From Aphrophora alni (Eukaryota > Arthropoda > Insecta > Hemiptera > Aphrophoridae), in assembly GCA_963513935.1 (NCBI GenBank), contig OY740772.1, forward strand, positions 16,772,098 through 16,836,097: a DNA stretch of 64,000 bases, read 5' to 3'. Positions 1 to 10,300 of this stretch are shown here, piece after piece; position 1 is the first letter of the stretch, and the number at the start of each line of letters is the position of its first letter. The notes under the pieces were generated by a model. It worked only from the letters and a program-made list of their open reading frames with translations. It ran no database searches and was not told the origin of the DNA. A program made the position numbers and the translations under genes.

Positions 1-430
1 ATGGGACCAGAGATGCGAGGGAAGGTCGAGAATCGCTTATCTCAGCGCACGAACTGACAACACTGACTATGCTGACGGAAGTAAGTGAGAAGGTTTGTGA
101 GAGAGAGGTCAACAGTTGTACAGTCTCAACCAATTGGGATGCGTACAGTCAAGCACCTGCTGCTAGCGCTTTCTGATAGCTGTGTGTCAAACTTGTGACG
201 AACAGCACCCGTAAAGCGTAGACTATTTCCCTATCCTATGTCGTGTCTTATAGTATTTATGTAGTCATTGCTATAAGGTAAAAAACGTGATGTATTTTAC
301 TACAAAACCAGCTCTGTAAATAGTCTGTATAAATTTATTTGAATTTACAAAGTTGTAAAGTCGAAGCACTCTGTACTTCTTTTTCATCTGAGTTCTCTAG
401 AGTCGCTTATTAAAAAAGGAGAGGGGATGA
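1..430. other. Unassigned, relatively GC-rich segment
   Basis: This is the least AT-rich non-repeat DNA at the left edge. A GTAAGT splice-donor-like hexamer lies at 81-86 after GACGGAA, so the first 80 bases could be the end of a non-coding exon. The reading frame from the ATG at position 1 stops after 18 codons, so I see no coding support. I recognise no repeat family here. It could equally be an unrecognised transposon end. Confidence 0.25.
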
Positions 431-1036
431 AATTGAAAAATCTTGATTATCTCTCGACGTATGTATTTTACGAATATGTTACAGGGGACAATAGTGTGCT
501 GCTCGTATAAGTATCTTTGTGAAAAATCTAATTGAAAATGTCAGCATTTTTAAACAGTTTTTTTGTTCATATCTTTCTACTCTTAACGAACTAAATTGGA
601 TACATATTGTAGATTTCACTTTTACATGCAATGGTACCAAACCGGTCTCTCTACGACGACATATAGCCATGTTATTGTTAAAGATGTCATTTCGAATCAG
701 GACCTCCCTTTCGTCTACGTGCTTTGACAGATATAACAACTGATGCCAACAAAACTTCTGGATAAGACTCTTGGCCATTACATTTAGTGGATCTGCTTTT
801 ATTACGATGTATGATGAGGTTGGGTAAGTACCATGATGGCCCCATCAACATATATTGGGCAGGTACAAACTAATAACAAATTTGAATTCCGTGCAGTAAA
901 TATTACAAAATACTTGTTTGTACCTTACTAGTACGTAGGCCTATATTAAAAAAATCGAACCGTAATTGGATTGATAATAAATCTGTCAAAACTAAACCCT
1001 CTATGCAAATAGTCAAACACTATTACTATTAGACCC
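431..1036. other. AT-rich non-coding; family C fragment near 780-850
   Basis: No gene is seen. The stretch around 780-850 (GGATCTGCTT followed by GGTAAGTACCATGATGG) matches dispersed family C, which recurs near 30930, 32350-32420, 44760 and 50650/51000. The 99- and 74-codon open frames here overlap on opposite strands and have no recognisable motifs. Confidence 0.4.
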
Positions 1037-1300
1037 TCAGGGTCTCATTCGTAGTGAGTGAGGGTGTGGCGAACCCGAGAAACTTAGCTGGATCTACACA
1101 TTTCTTCAAGCAATCTTGGATTAGAACTCTCTTAACCAAATCTTGTTCTCTTCCGACGCTGACGCTATTAGAGTATTCGATGACTAGGGTTCTTTATTTT
1201 ATGGCTCTTTACTTTTTTTTTTTTTTTTATATGGCGATTTTGACCGACAGGTTTTCGATAGCAAAAACTATTACTATTAGTTATTATTTGGAAGATATAA
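1037..1300 (+). repeat. Dispersed repeat family A, copy 1
   Basis: Family A is a non-coding repeat of roughly 250-300 bp. Its recognisable blocks in order are: GAGTGAGGGTGTGG, GCTGGATCTACAC, AATCTTGGATTAGA, ACCAAATCTTGTTCTCTTCC, GACGCTATTAGAGTATTCGA, and a T-rich tail running into GACCG. Other copies lie near 6120, 6715, 13360, 15130, 26700, 32585, 50670 and 56030. No terminal inverted repeats or coding capacity are obvious. A SINE or MITE are both possible. Confidence 0.6.
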
Positions 1301-2860
<1,560 letters not shown>

Positions 2861-2961
2861 CAGTATACCAAGTTTATATTAAATGTTGAGCTTGACTTAT
2901 GAGAAAAATTATACAGTATAACAAACACACAGAACACAATTCTCACAAAAAATACGCCTAA

Positions 2962-3006
2962 GTATCAGACGCGTTTCAACGACAAGGTCGTCCTCTTCAG
3001 TGATAC
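2962..3006 (-). ncRNA. Hammerhead-like ribozyme, intact-core copy
   Basis: Read on the minus strand: stem I strand GTATCA; core CTGAAGA; one extra G; GACGAC-CTT-GTCGTT as stem II; GAAAC; GC as a two-base loop; GTC cleavage triplet; then TGATAC closing stem I. The AC...GT pair gives a 2-bp stem III within the palindrome ACGCGT, as in minimal type I hammerheads of Penelope-like elements and retrozymes. The odd point is the extra nucleotide between the core and stem II, absent from the canonical fold. This is the only copy with both an intact core and intact stem III. Activity is unproven. Confidence 0.6.
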
Positions 3007-3168
3007 ACGAACTAAACCAATCAAACTATAACTAGTCGTTGAACTATAATCCTTGTCGTTGAAACGCGTCTGATACTTAGGCGTATTTTTTGTGAGAATT
3101 GTGTTCTGTGTTTGTTATACTGCATGTAAACCAATCAAACTATAACTAGTTAGATTGGTGTTGCTCGT

Positions 3169-3213
3169 GTATCACTGAAAAGGACGACCTTGTCGTTGAA
3201 ACGCGTCTGATAC
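3169..3213 (+). ncRNA. Hammerhead-like ribozyme, core-mutant copy
   Basis: Same fold as the inverted copy, with stem I GTATCA/TGATAC, stem II and GAAACGCGTC preserved. The core reads CTGAAAA, so the position equivalent to G8 is A at 3180. G8 is a catalytic residue in hammerheads, so this copy is predicted to be inactive. Confidence 0.55.
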
Positions 3214-3291
3214 TTAGGCGTATTTTTTGTGAGAATTGTGTTCTGTTATTGTTATACTGCAGCTACATCAATCAAACTTGGTGTAGCTCGT

Positions 3292-3336
3292 GTATCACTG
3301 AAGAGGACGACCTTGTCGTTGAAACGCTTCTGATAC
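3292..3336 (+). ncRNA. Hammerhead-like ribozyme, weakened stem III
   Basis: Core CTGAAGA is at 3298-3304, stem II arms at 3306-3311 and 3315-3320, GAAAC at 3321-3325, and stem I arms at 3292-3297 and 3331-3336. The expected GCGTC reads GCTTC, leaving only one stem III base pair. The unit is 14 bp shorter than its neighbours. Confidence 0.55.
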
Positions 3337-3428
3337 TTAGGCGTATTTTTTGTGAGAATTGTGTTCTGTGTTTGTTATACTGCAGCTACATCAATCAAAC
3401 TATAACTAGTTTGATTGGTGTAGCTCGT

Positions 3429-3473
3429 GTATCACTGAAGAGGACGACCTTGTCGTTGAAACGCTTCTGATAC
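3429..3473 (+). ncRNA. Hammerhead-like ribozyme, weakened stem III
   Basis: Identical in core and stems to the preceding copy, including GCTTC in place of GCGTC, so the two derive from one another or from a common template. It is followed by the full unit tail and then the right target-site duplication. Confidence 0.55.
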
Positions 3474-3532
3474 TTAGGCGTATTTTTTTGTGAGAATTGT
3501 GTTCTGTGTTTGTTATACTGCAGTATACCAAG

Positions 3533-4660
3533 ACTTTTAACAATAACAATTTCGTAATATTTCTGTTTCTCAAAGGCTAATCTTGAGTATTGTATATAAT
3601 TTTTAGTTTTTTTTTTTTTTGTCGATAACTCAGTTTATCCTTTGACCTACAACAAATTTAAAAAAAAAAAAAGTTTTGTTTTTCGTTAAAAGAAGAAAAT
3701 CTTTTCTAAATCGTAATATTAATGGTTTTCGAGATATTCAGCATTTCTTAATTTGAAACGTCCGCCATTTTAAAAATCTAAAAAAATAAAACCTAGGTAT
3801 TCTCGTATACTGGTAAAAGGTTACATAAATAATGTGTATCAAATCTTCACTAAATATCTTATCTACTTCCAAAGATATCTTTTTTTATAAAACCACAAAA
3901 TGACTAACGGACGGAAAACTTACGTTTCCGGATCTATTTTCATATATATTTTTTAAAAAAATGTTAGCTTGTAGATAACTATTGATAGAGTAATATTGAT
4001 ACAGTTAAAAGCTTAGTTTTTAGAGGGAATAAAGTACAGTACAGTGCACTATTTTTTATCTCTGTAACTCGAATTTTTATTTGGTTTACCTCTATATATC
4101 GTTACCTCTGTAAGTGGAATTTAGTCAAGAATGACCTCTATAACTCGAACTATGCCTAAGTCGAACTACACGTAACTCGAAGAAAAATTGTAGTCCCATG
4201 AATTTTGAGTTAGCGAGAGTCGACTTTATATATATTTGTCGTTAAAAGAGGATACTTGTGTTGTACATTTTCTGTAAAATTAACGCTTTTCAAAATATTC
4301 GATATTAATAATTTTAAATGGCTGTCATTTGGAAATGAGTGAAGGGAATTGATTTCATAATTTTTCTCAAATTGGGTCTTTATAGCATGCAAAATTTTAA
4401 CTCTGTATTATTTGCTTTCAAAAGGTATGATTCGGTGTGTGTTTAAAACAGAAAATGGCGGTAAGACAACTAACCACTTACGTTCGTATGGATTTTTAAA
4501 AATAATTTTCACCGGTAGAATAGTCCACGTCCTAAAAGTTTCTCAGTCTTTGTTTGAGACGCTATCTGTATAAGCAAATGTTAAATGTTGGAATAAATTA
4601 TACCAATAAATGAACAATCCATAATTAATGTGTTTTAATCGAACATTCTCCAACATTTGT
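3533..4660. other. AT-rich DNA with family D fragments
   Basis: No gene is seen. CCGCCATTTTAAAAATC near 3760 and GACGGAAAACTTACGTTTCCGG near 3910 match family D pieces, and another CAAAATGGCGG-like block lies near 4450. Near 4085-4170 a motif containing CTCTATAACTCGAA repeats loosely. Confidence 0.35.
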
Positions 4661-4825
4661 GTATATAAAAAACTAATACTTGACGTTTCGTGAATTTAAA
4701 TCAACTCCTGTTATCAAGTGATAAATATAGAGTATAAAAAGTGAAAACGTTTTGGTTTAGATTTATCATTTGATAACGGAAGTTGATTTAAATTCACGAA
4801 ACGTCGTGTGTTAGTTTTTATATAC
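4661..4825. repeat. Fold-back (inverted repeat), Penelope-tail-like
   Basis: Left arm 4661-4727 and right arm 4760-4825 are reverse complements over about 65 bp around a 32-bp loop. Each arm, read outward, contains TTCACGAAACGTC, resembling the GAAAC-GTC 3' half of the hammerhead-like motif, but the CTGANGA half is degraded. It is probably a solo inverted terminal piece of a Penelope-like element. Confidence 0.6.
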
Positions 4826-5914
4826 GCTAATATCCGATTAAATCATATTAATATGCGTAATATTAACAATCCGTCATTATCAAATAACTTTTAAAAGAGG
4901 AATAAACCAAAGTGCAAAACTATTTTTTGTTTTTCAAAAAAAAAAAAAAAATTAGAGGATGAACTTAAAACATTTGTAACTAACATAATACGTCTAATTA
5001 GGCTCCTATATAGCAAAATCTTATTTTAAATAATTGTGAACCAATTATTGAAAACTTGTCCGATAGATACGAGGCACCATATTTTCATTTATCTAAAGTA
5101 ATTGTGTTTATGAAAAAAAAATAAATTCTGCTTGTTCTAATATTAAAAAGTGTCAGTCCTTAGAGAAACATTCAATGTTTTTTTTTAAAACCCAAGGAGG
5201 ATTTCACTGAGGGACACAAAATGGAATTTCTCCAGCGTGGGAGAAAGCATAATGAATATTTAAGAAGGAAATGAAAGGGTTAAAGCAGCCAAATTCTCAT
5301 AACATCTCATCCTTTATCAGGATTTGACAAATGGTCTTCGTCATTGTACTCGTACTATATTTCATTTTATTATTAACATTTTATATGTCAATACTGTCCT
5401 CATTTATAATTCTGGAATATCATATTTTGTGGTAGAAATTTTAAAAGCGAGTAAAATAAGACATAAAACACTTTTGGTCTGAGGAGAGGGAGGGGGGTAA
5501 ATTTATTGCTTAGATCAGTTCTCAAGGACATTTTAAAGTTAAACAAAAACAAGTCGGTGCCCGCCATCTTGGTACTTACCCAGCCCAATTATACAATATA
5601 ATACAATCAGATCCTAGTTGGTTTCCTGTGTGTTGTAAGAAATGTTTAATGATTTACCAGATCCAATAGGGTAAGTTAGTTTAAAACCGTTTTCCAATTT
5701 CGTAATTGTGTATTCACTCATTTTTTGACTTCGGCTAAGCCCTAACTGGCCTTGTAGCTGTGTATACAGAGTGTTTAAAAAATGTGGTCTAATAATTCAC
5801 CAACGTGCTTATTGCATCATATCATTTTAAATTAAAAAAGTCCTTATAAACGTGGGCCCTAAAATGTTTAATCTGTTTTTTAAATCCTAAAACATTTATC
5901 TTCTTTTTTCCCCT
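4826..5914. other. AT-rich DNA, nothing recognised
   Basis: No gene or clear repeat is seen. A TGTATACAGAGTGTTTAAAA start like those of family D occurs near 5760. Confidence 0.35.
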
Positions 5915-6009
5915 TTCTTCTTCTTCTTCTTCTTCTTCTTCTTCTTCTTCTTCTTCTTCTTCTTCTTCTTCTTCTTCTTCTTCTTCTTCTTCTTCTTCTT
6001 CTTCTTCTT
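5915..6009. repeat. (TTC)n trinucleotide microsatellite
   Basis: About 31 uninterrupted TTC units. The poly-glutamate frame on the minus strand is a by-product of the repeat, not a gene. Confidence 0.97.
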
Positions 6010-7000
6010 TTTTAAACAACTGTGGACATAAACAATACTAGTTGTTTACAGTTAAGCATTTTAACAGTTTTATTGACTGCAGATATAACCAATATTGAGT
6101 ACGACCACCGTGGCAATCATGAGGGCTCTACACCTTTTTGCTAGCTTTGGGCTTTGGGCTCTTTCATGGTTTTATATCTAGTCTCCCTTGACCAAATCTT
6201 GTTCTCTTCCGACTCGGACGCTATTAGAGTATTCGAGGAGTAGAAATTTTATTTTATTTTGTTCTTTTTACTTACCCAGTAAACGAAGTATAGGGTAAGT
6301 CTGGTTAATCTATTATCACGCCCTCCATTAACACACGTGCAAATACAAATGTAATCTATTAGAATTTAATAAACTCGTTAATATCCTCATTATATAATGT
6401 CAATTATACTTATAAGGGAGTTAGTAATTGTAAACACAATTGACATGGAATATCTTACATTTATTACTCGTCCATATAACTCGACCAGTGAAGACATATT
6501 TAGTCCAACCCTAGGCTTGATTTCTGCAGTTAAAATGTTTACGACTGTCATGGAGTCCTCCAGTCGTCTACAGTATTCCGTCTGTTAAAAATACTTGTTG
6601 TTAGGAATGTGTAGTAGAAATAACTACAAAAAACAATTTAATTGTGTGAACATTGCACAAATTTTCTCAATCATCCCAAAAATAAAAAGCAAATATAAAA
6701 CTAATATTTTTTGCGTTGATGTTTTAAAACAAGAAAAGAAAAGAACATAAAATAGAGATTTTTGGGGTTCGACTACCCTAGAACAGAACAAGAGTTGGTC
6801 AAGAGAGACCAAATAGGAAAGATGAAAGAAACTAATATAAAAGATTAACTGAAGAAAAGTGTAGATCCAGCTAGGATCTTTCGAGATTTCCACACCTGTA
6901 GCCACCATAAAAGTGCTCCTGATACGGTCCAAAATTAATCTCCACCCAAAAAGTGAGTTTGATAATTTTCAATTGAAAAGTGAAAATTTAAAATAAAAAT
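6010..7000. repeat. Two family A copies in opposite orientations
   Basis: A plus-strand copy runs from about 6120 to 6290 (GACCAAATCTTGTTCTCTTC, GACGCTATTAGAGTATTCGA). A minus-strand copy runs from about 6715 to 6930 (GAACAAGAGTTGGTCAAGAG, GTGTAGATCCAGCTAGG). A TTACCCAGTAAACG repeat, also seen near 30010 and 43105, follows the first, and a short minus-strand family B piece (CATTGCACAAATTTTCTC) lies near 6650. No gene is seen. Confidence 0.55.
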
Positions 7001-7306
7001 ATTTATACAGTGTTCATGTTTTTATTAGTTCCTATTTCCTGGATTGTTAAATTATTAATATTTGTATTATATTGAAACCTTCAAACAATCACTTATTTTC
7101 AGATATGTACATCTGACTGGAGTTTCGACATCACACTGTCAGGAATTTTTTTTTACATTACACATGTGTAATGTGATTTAATTGTGTAACACTTGTCTTC
7201 GACGATGACAATGTGATGTCGAAACTGCAGTCATCAGACGAATCTGAAAATAAGCGATTGTTCGAAGGTTAGTATATAATACAAATATTATTTATACAAT
7301 GTTCAT
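7001..7306. mobile_element. Fold-back element with 17-bp imperfect direct repeats
   Basis: ATTTATACAGTGTTCAT (7001-7017) and ATTTATACAATGTTCAT (7290-7306) flank a hairpin whose arms are about 7056-7135 and 7200-7290. The right arm contains GACGATGACA...TGTCGAAACTGCAGTC, a degraded hammerhead-like core with stem II GACA/TGTC, GAAAC and an ACTGCAGT palindrome as stem III. This fits an inverted-terminal relic of a Penelope-like element. The direct repeats are 16/17 identical and probably the target-site duplication. Confidence 0.6.
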
Positions 7307-10300
7307 AAAGTTTGGCAGCCATATTGGATCCACCATCTTGAAATTAGGTTTAATTTCACATGATAGTTGCGATATGGTTTTATATTGTTTTTTTATTTTT
7401 TATTCTGGATTCAATGGTGATATCCGTTTTTTTTATATCTTATTTCTTTGAATGGTTATCAACTAATACAACTATAGAACATTTACATTCTTAATTCACA
7501 GGTGGATAAAGGAGTTGGATATGTTTGAACATGTACATGCTGTATATTTGAAGTTGTGATTTTCGATGATGCTCAAATTGTTGCCGCAGGACTATTTGGT
7601 ACAGTCCTAAATGGTTATGGGGAGTGACTAATCATAAACAAGTTAAACGAGTTTTTGATAGGCCAATAGAAAGAATACCGAAAACATGGGTGATGAGAAG
7701 GGGAGTGGCTAATCAGAAACAAGTTAAACGAGTTTTAGATAGGCCAATAGAAAGAATACTGAAAACATGGGTGGAGAGAGGGGGAGTGACTAATCATAGA
7801 CCAGTTGAACGAGTTTTAGATAGGCCAATAGAAAGAATACCGAAAGCATGGGTGGAGAGAGGGGGAGTGACTAATCATAGACCAGTTAAACGAGTTTTAG
7901 ATAGGCCAATAGAAAGAATACCGAAAGCATGGGTAGAGAGAGGCGGAGTGACTAATCATAGACCAGTTAAACGAGTTTTAGATAGGCCAATAGAAAGAAT
8001 ACCGAAAGTATGGGTGGAGAGAGGGGGAGTGACTAATCATAGACCAGTTAAACGAGTTTTAGATAGGCCAATAGAAAGAATACCGAAAGCATGTGTGGAG
8101 AGAGGGGGAGTGACTAATCATAGACCAGTTAAACGAGTTTTAGATAGGCCAATAGAAAGAATACCGAAAGCATGGGTGGAGAGAGGGGGAGTGACTAATC
8201 ATAGACCAGTTAAACGAGTTTTAGATAGGCCAATAGAAAGAATACCGAAAGCATGGGTGGAGAGAGGGGGAGTGACTAATCATAGACCAGTTAAACGAGT
8301 TTTAGATAGGCCAATAGAAAGAATACCGAAAGTATGGGTGGAGAGAGGGGGAGTGACTAATCATAGACCAGTTAAACGAGTTTTAGATAGGCCAATAGAA
8401 AGAATACCGAAAGTATGGGTGGAGAGAGGGGGAGTGACTAATCATAGACCAGTTAAACGAGTTTTAGATAGGCCAATAGAAAGAATACCGAAAGTATGGG
8501 TGGAGAGAGGCGGAGTGACTAATCATAGACCAGTTAAACGAGTTTTAGATAGGCCCAATAGAAAGAATACCGAAAGTATGGGTGGAGAGAGGGGGAGTGA
8601 CTAATCATAGACCAGTTAAACGAGTTTTAGATAGGCCAATAGAAAGAATACCGAAAACATGGGTGGAGAGAGGCGGAGTGACTAATCATAGACCAGTTAA
8701 ACGAGTTTTAGATAGGCCAATAGAAAGAATACCGAAAACATGGGTGGAGAGAGGCGGAGTGACTAATCATAGACCAGTTAAACGAGTTTTAGATAGGCCA
8801 ATAGAAAGAATACCGAAAACATGGGTGGAGAGAGGCGGAGTGACTAATCATAGACCAGTTAAACGAGTTTTAGATAGGCCAATAGAAAGAATACCGAAAA
8901 CATGGGTGGAGAGAGGCGGAGTGACTAATCATAGACCAGTTAAACGAGTTTTAGATAGGCCAATAGAAAGAATACCGAAAACATGGGTGGAGAGAGGCGG
9001 AGTGACTAATCATAGACCAGTTAAACGAGTTTTAGATAGCCCAATAGAAAGAATACCGAAGGCATGGGTGGAGAGAGGGGGAGTGACTAATCATAGACCA
9101 GTTAAACGAGTTTTAGATAGGCCAATAGAAAGAATACCGAAGGCATGGGTGGAGAGAGGCGGAGTGACTAATCATAGACCAGTTAAACGAGTTTTAGATA
9201 GGCCAATAGAAAGAATACCGAAAACATGGGTGGAGAGAGGCGGAGTGACTAATCATAGACCAGTTAAACGAGTTTTAGATAGGCCAATAGAAAGAATACC
9301 GAAGGCATGGGTGGAGAGAGGGGGAGTGACTAATCATAGACCAGTTAAACGAGTTTTAGATAGCCCAATAGAAAGAATACCGAAGGCATGGGTGGAGAGA
9401 GGGGGAGTGACTAATCATAGACCAGTTAAACGAGTTTTAGATAGGCCAATAGAAAGAATACCGAAAACATGGGTGGAGAGAGCGGAGTGACTAATCATAG
9501 ACCAGTTAAACGAGTTTTAGATAGCCCAATAGAAAGAATACCGAAGGCATGGGTGGAGAGAGGGGGAGTGACTAATCATAGACCAGTTAAACGAGTTTTA
9601 GATAGGCCAATAGAAAGAATACCGAAGGCATGGGTGGAGAGAGGCGGAGTGACTAATCATAGACCAGTTAAACGAGTTTTAGATAGGCCAATAGAAAGAA
9701 TACCGAAAACATGGGTGGAGAGAGGGGGAGTGACTAATCATAGACCAGTTAAACGAGTTTTAGATAGGCCAATAGAAAGAATACCGAAGGCATGGGTGGA
9801 GAGAGGCGGAGTGACTAATCATAGACCAGTTAAACGAGTTTTAGATAGCCCAATAGAAAGAATACCGAAGGCATGGGTGGAGAGAGGGGGAGTGACTAAT
9901 CATAGACCAGTTAAACGAGTTTTAGATAGGCCAATAGAAAGAATACCGAAGGCATGGGTGGAGAGAGGCGGAGTGACTAATCATAGACCAGTTAAACGAG
10001 TTTTAGATAGGCCAATAGAAAGAATACCGAAAACATGGGTGGAGAGAGGCGGAGTGACTAATCATAGACCAGTTAAACGAGTTTTAGATAGGCCAATAGA
10101 AAGAATACCGAAAACATGGGTGGAGAGAGGCGGAGTGACTAATCATAGACCAGTTAAACGAGTTTTAGATAGGCCAATAGAAAGAATACCGAAAACATGG
10201 GTGGAGAGAGGCGGAGTGACTAATCATAGACCAGTTAAACGAGTTTTAGATAGGCCAATAGAAAGAATACCGAAGGCATGGGTGGAGAGAGGCGGAGTGA

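Larger units (their letters stand above)
2861..3532. mobile_element. Retrotransposed multimer of ~137-bp ribozyme-bearing units
   Basis: The 12-bp direct repeat CAGTATACCAAG occurs at 2861-2872 and 3521-3532 and brackets about 648 bp, as a target-site duplication would. Inside are one inverted unit (about 2917-3010), the 3' part of a direct unit (3051-3145), and three direct units. The TGATAC box of the direct units recurs at 3071, 3208, 3331 and 3468, giving a period of 137 bp with one unit shortened by 14 bp. Each unit carries a hammerhead-like fold and a tail containing GAGAATTGTGTTCTG. The inverted 5' unit, tandem multimer and long TSD fit insertion by a Penelope-like retroelement machinery or a retrozyme-like RNA. 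There is no coding capacity. Family assignment is inferred. Confidence 0.72.

Noticed and set aside
1..80. Start of a coding exon (ATG at position 1, GTAAGT at 81)
   Set aside because: Frame stops after 18 codons; only a non-coding exon remains possible and is noted at low confidence.
5822..6019. Poly-glutamate frame on minus
   Set aside because: TTC trinucleotide repeat translated; flanks show no coding character.
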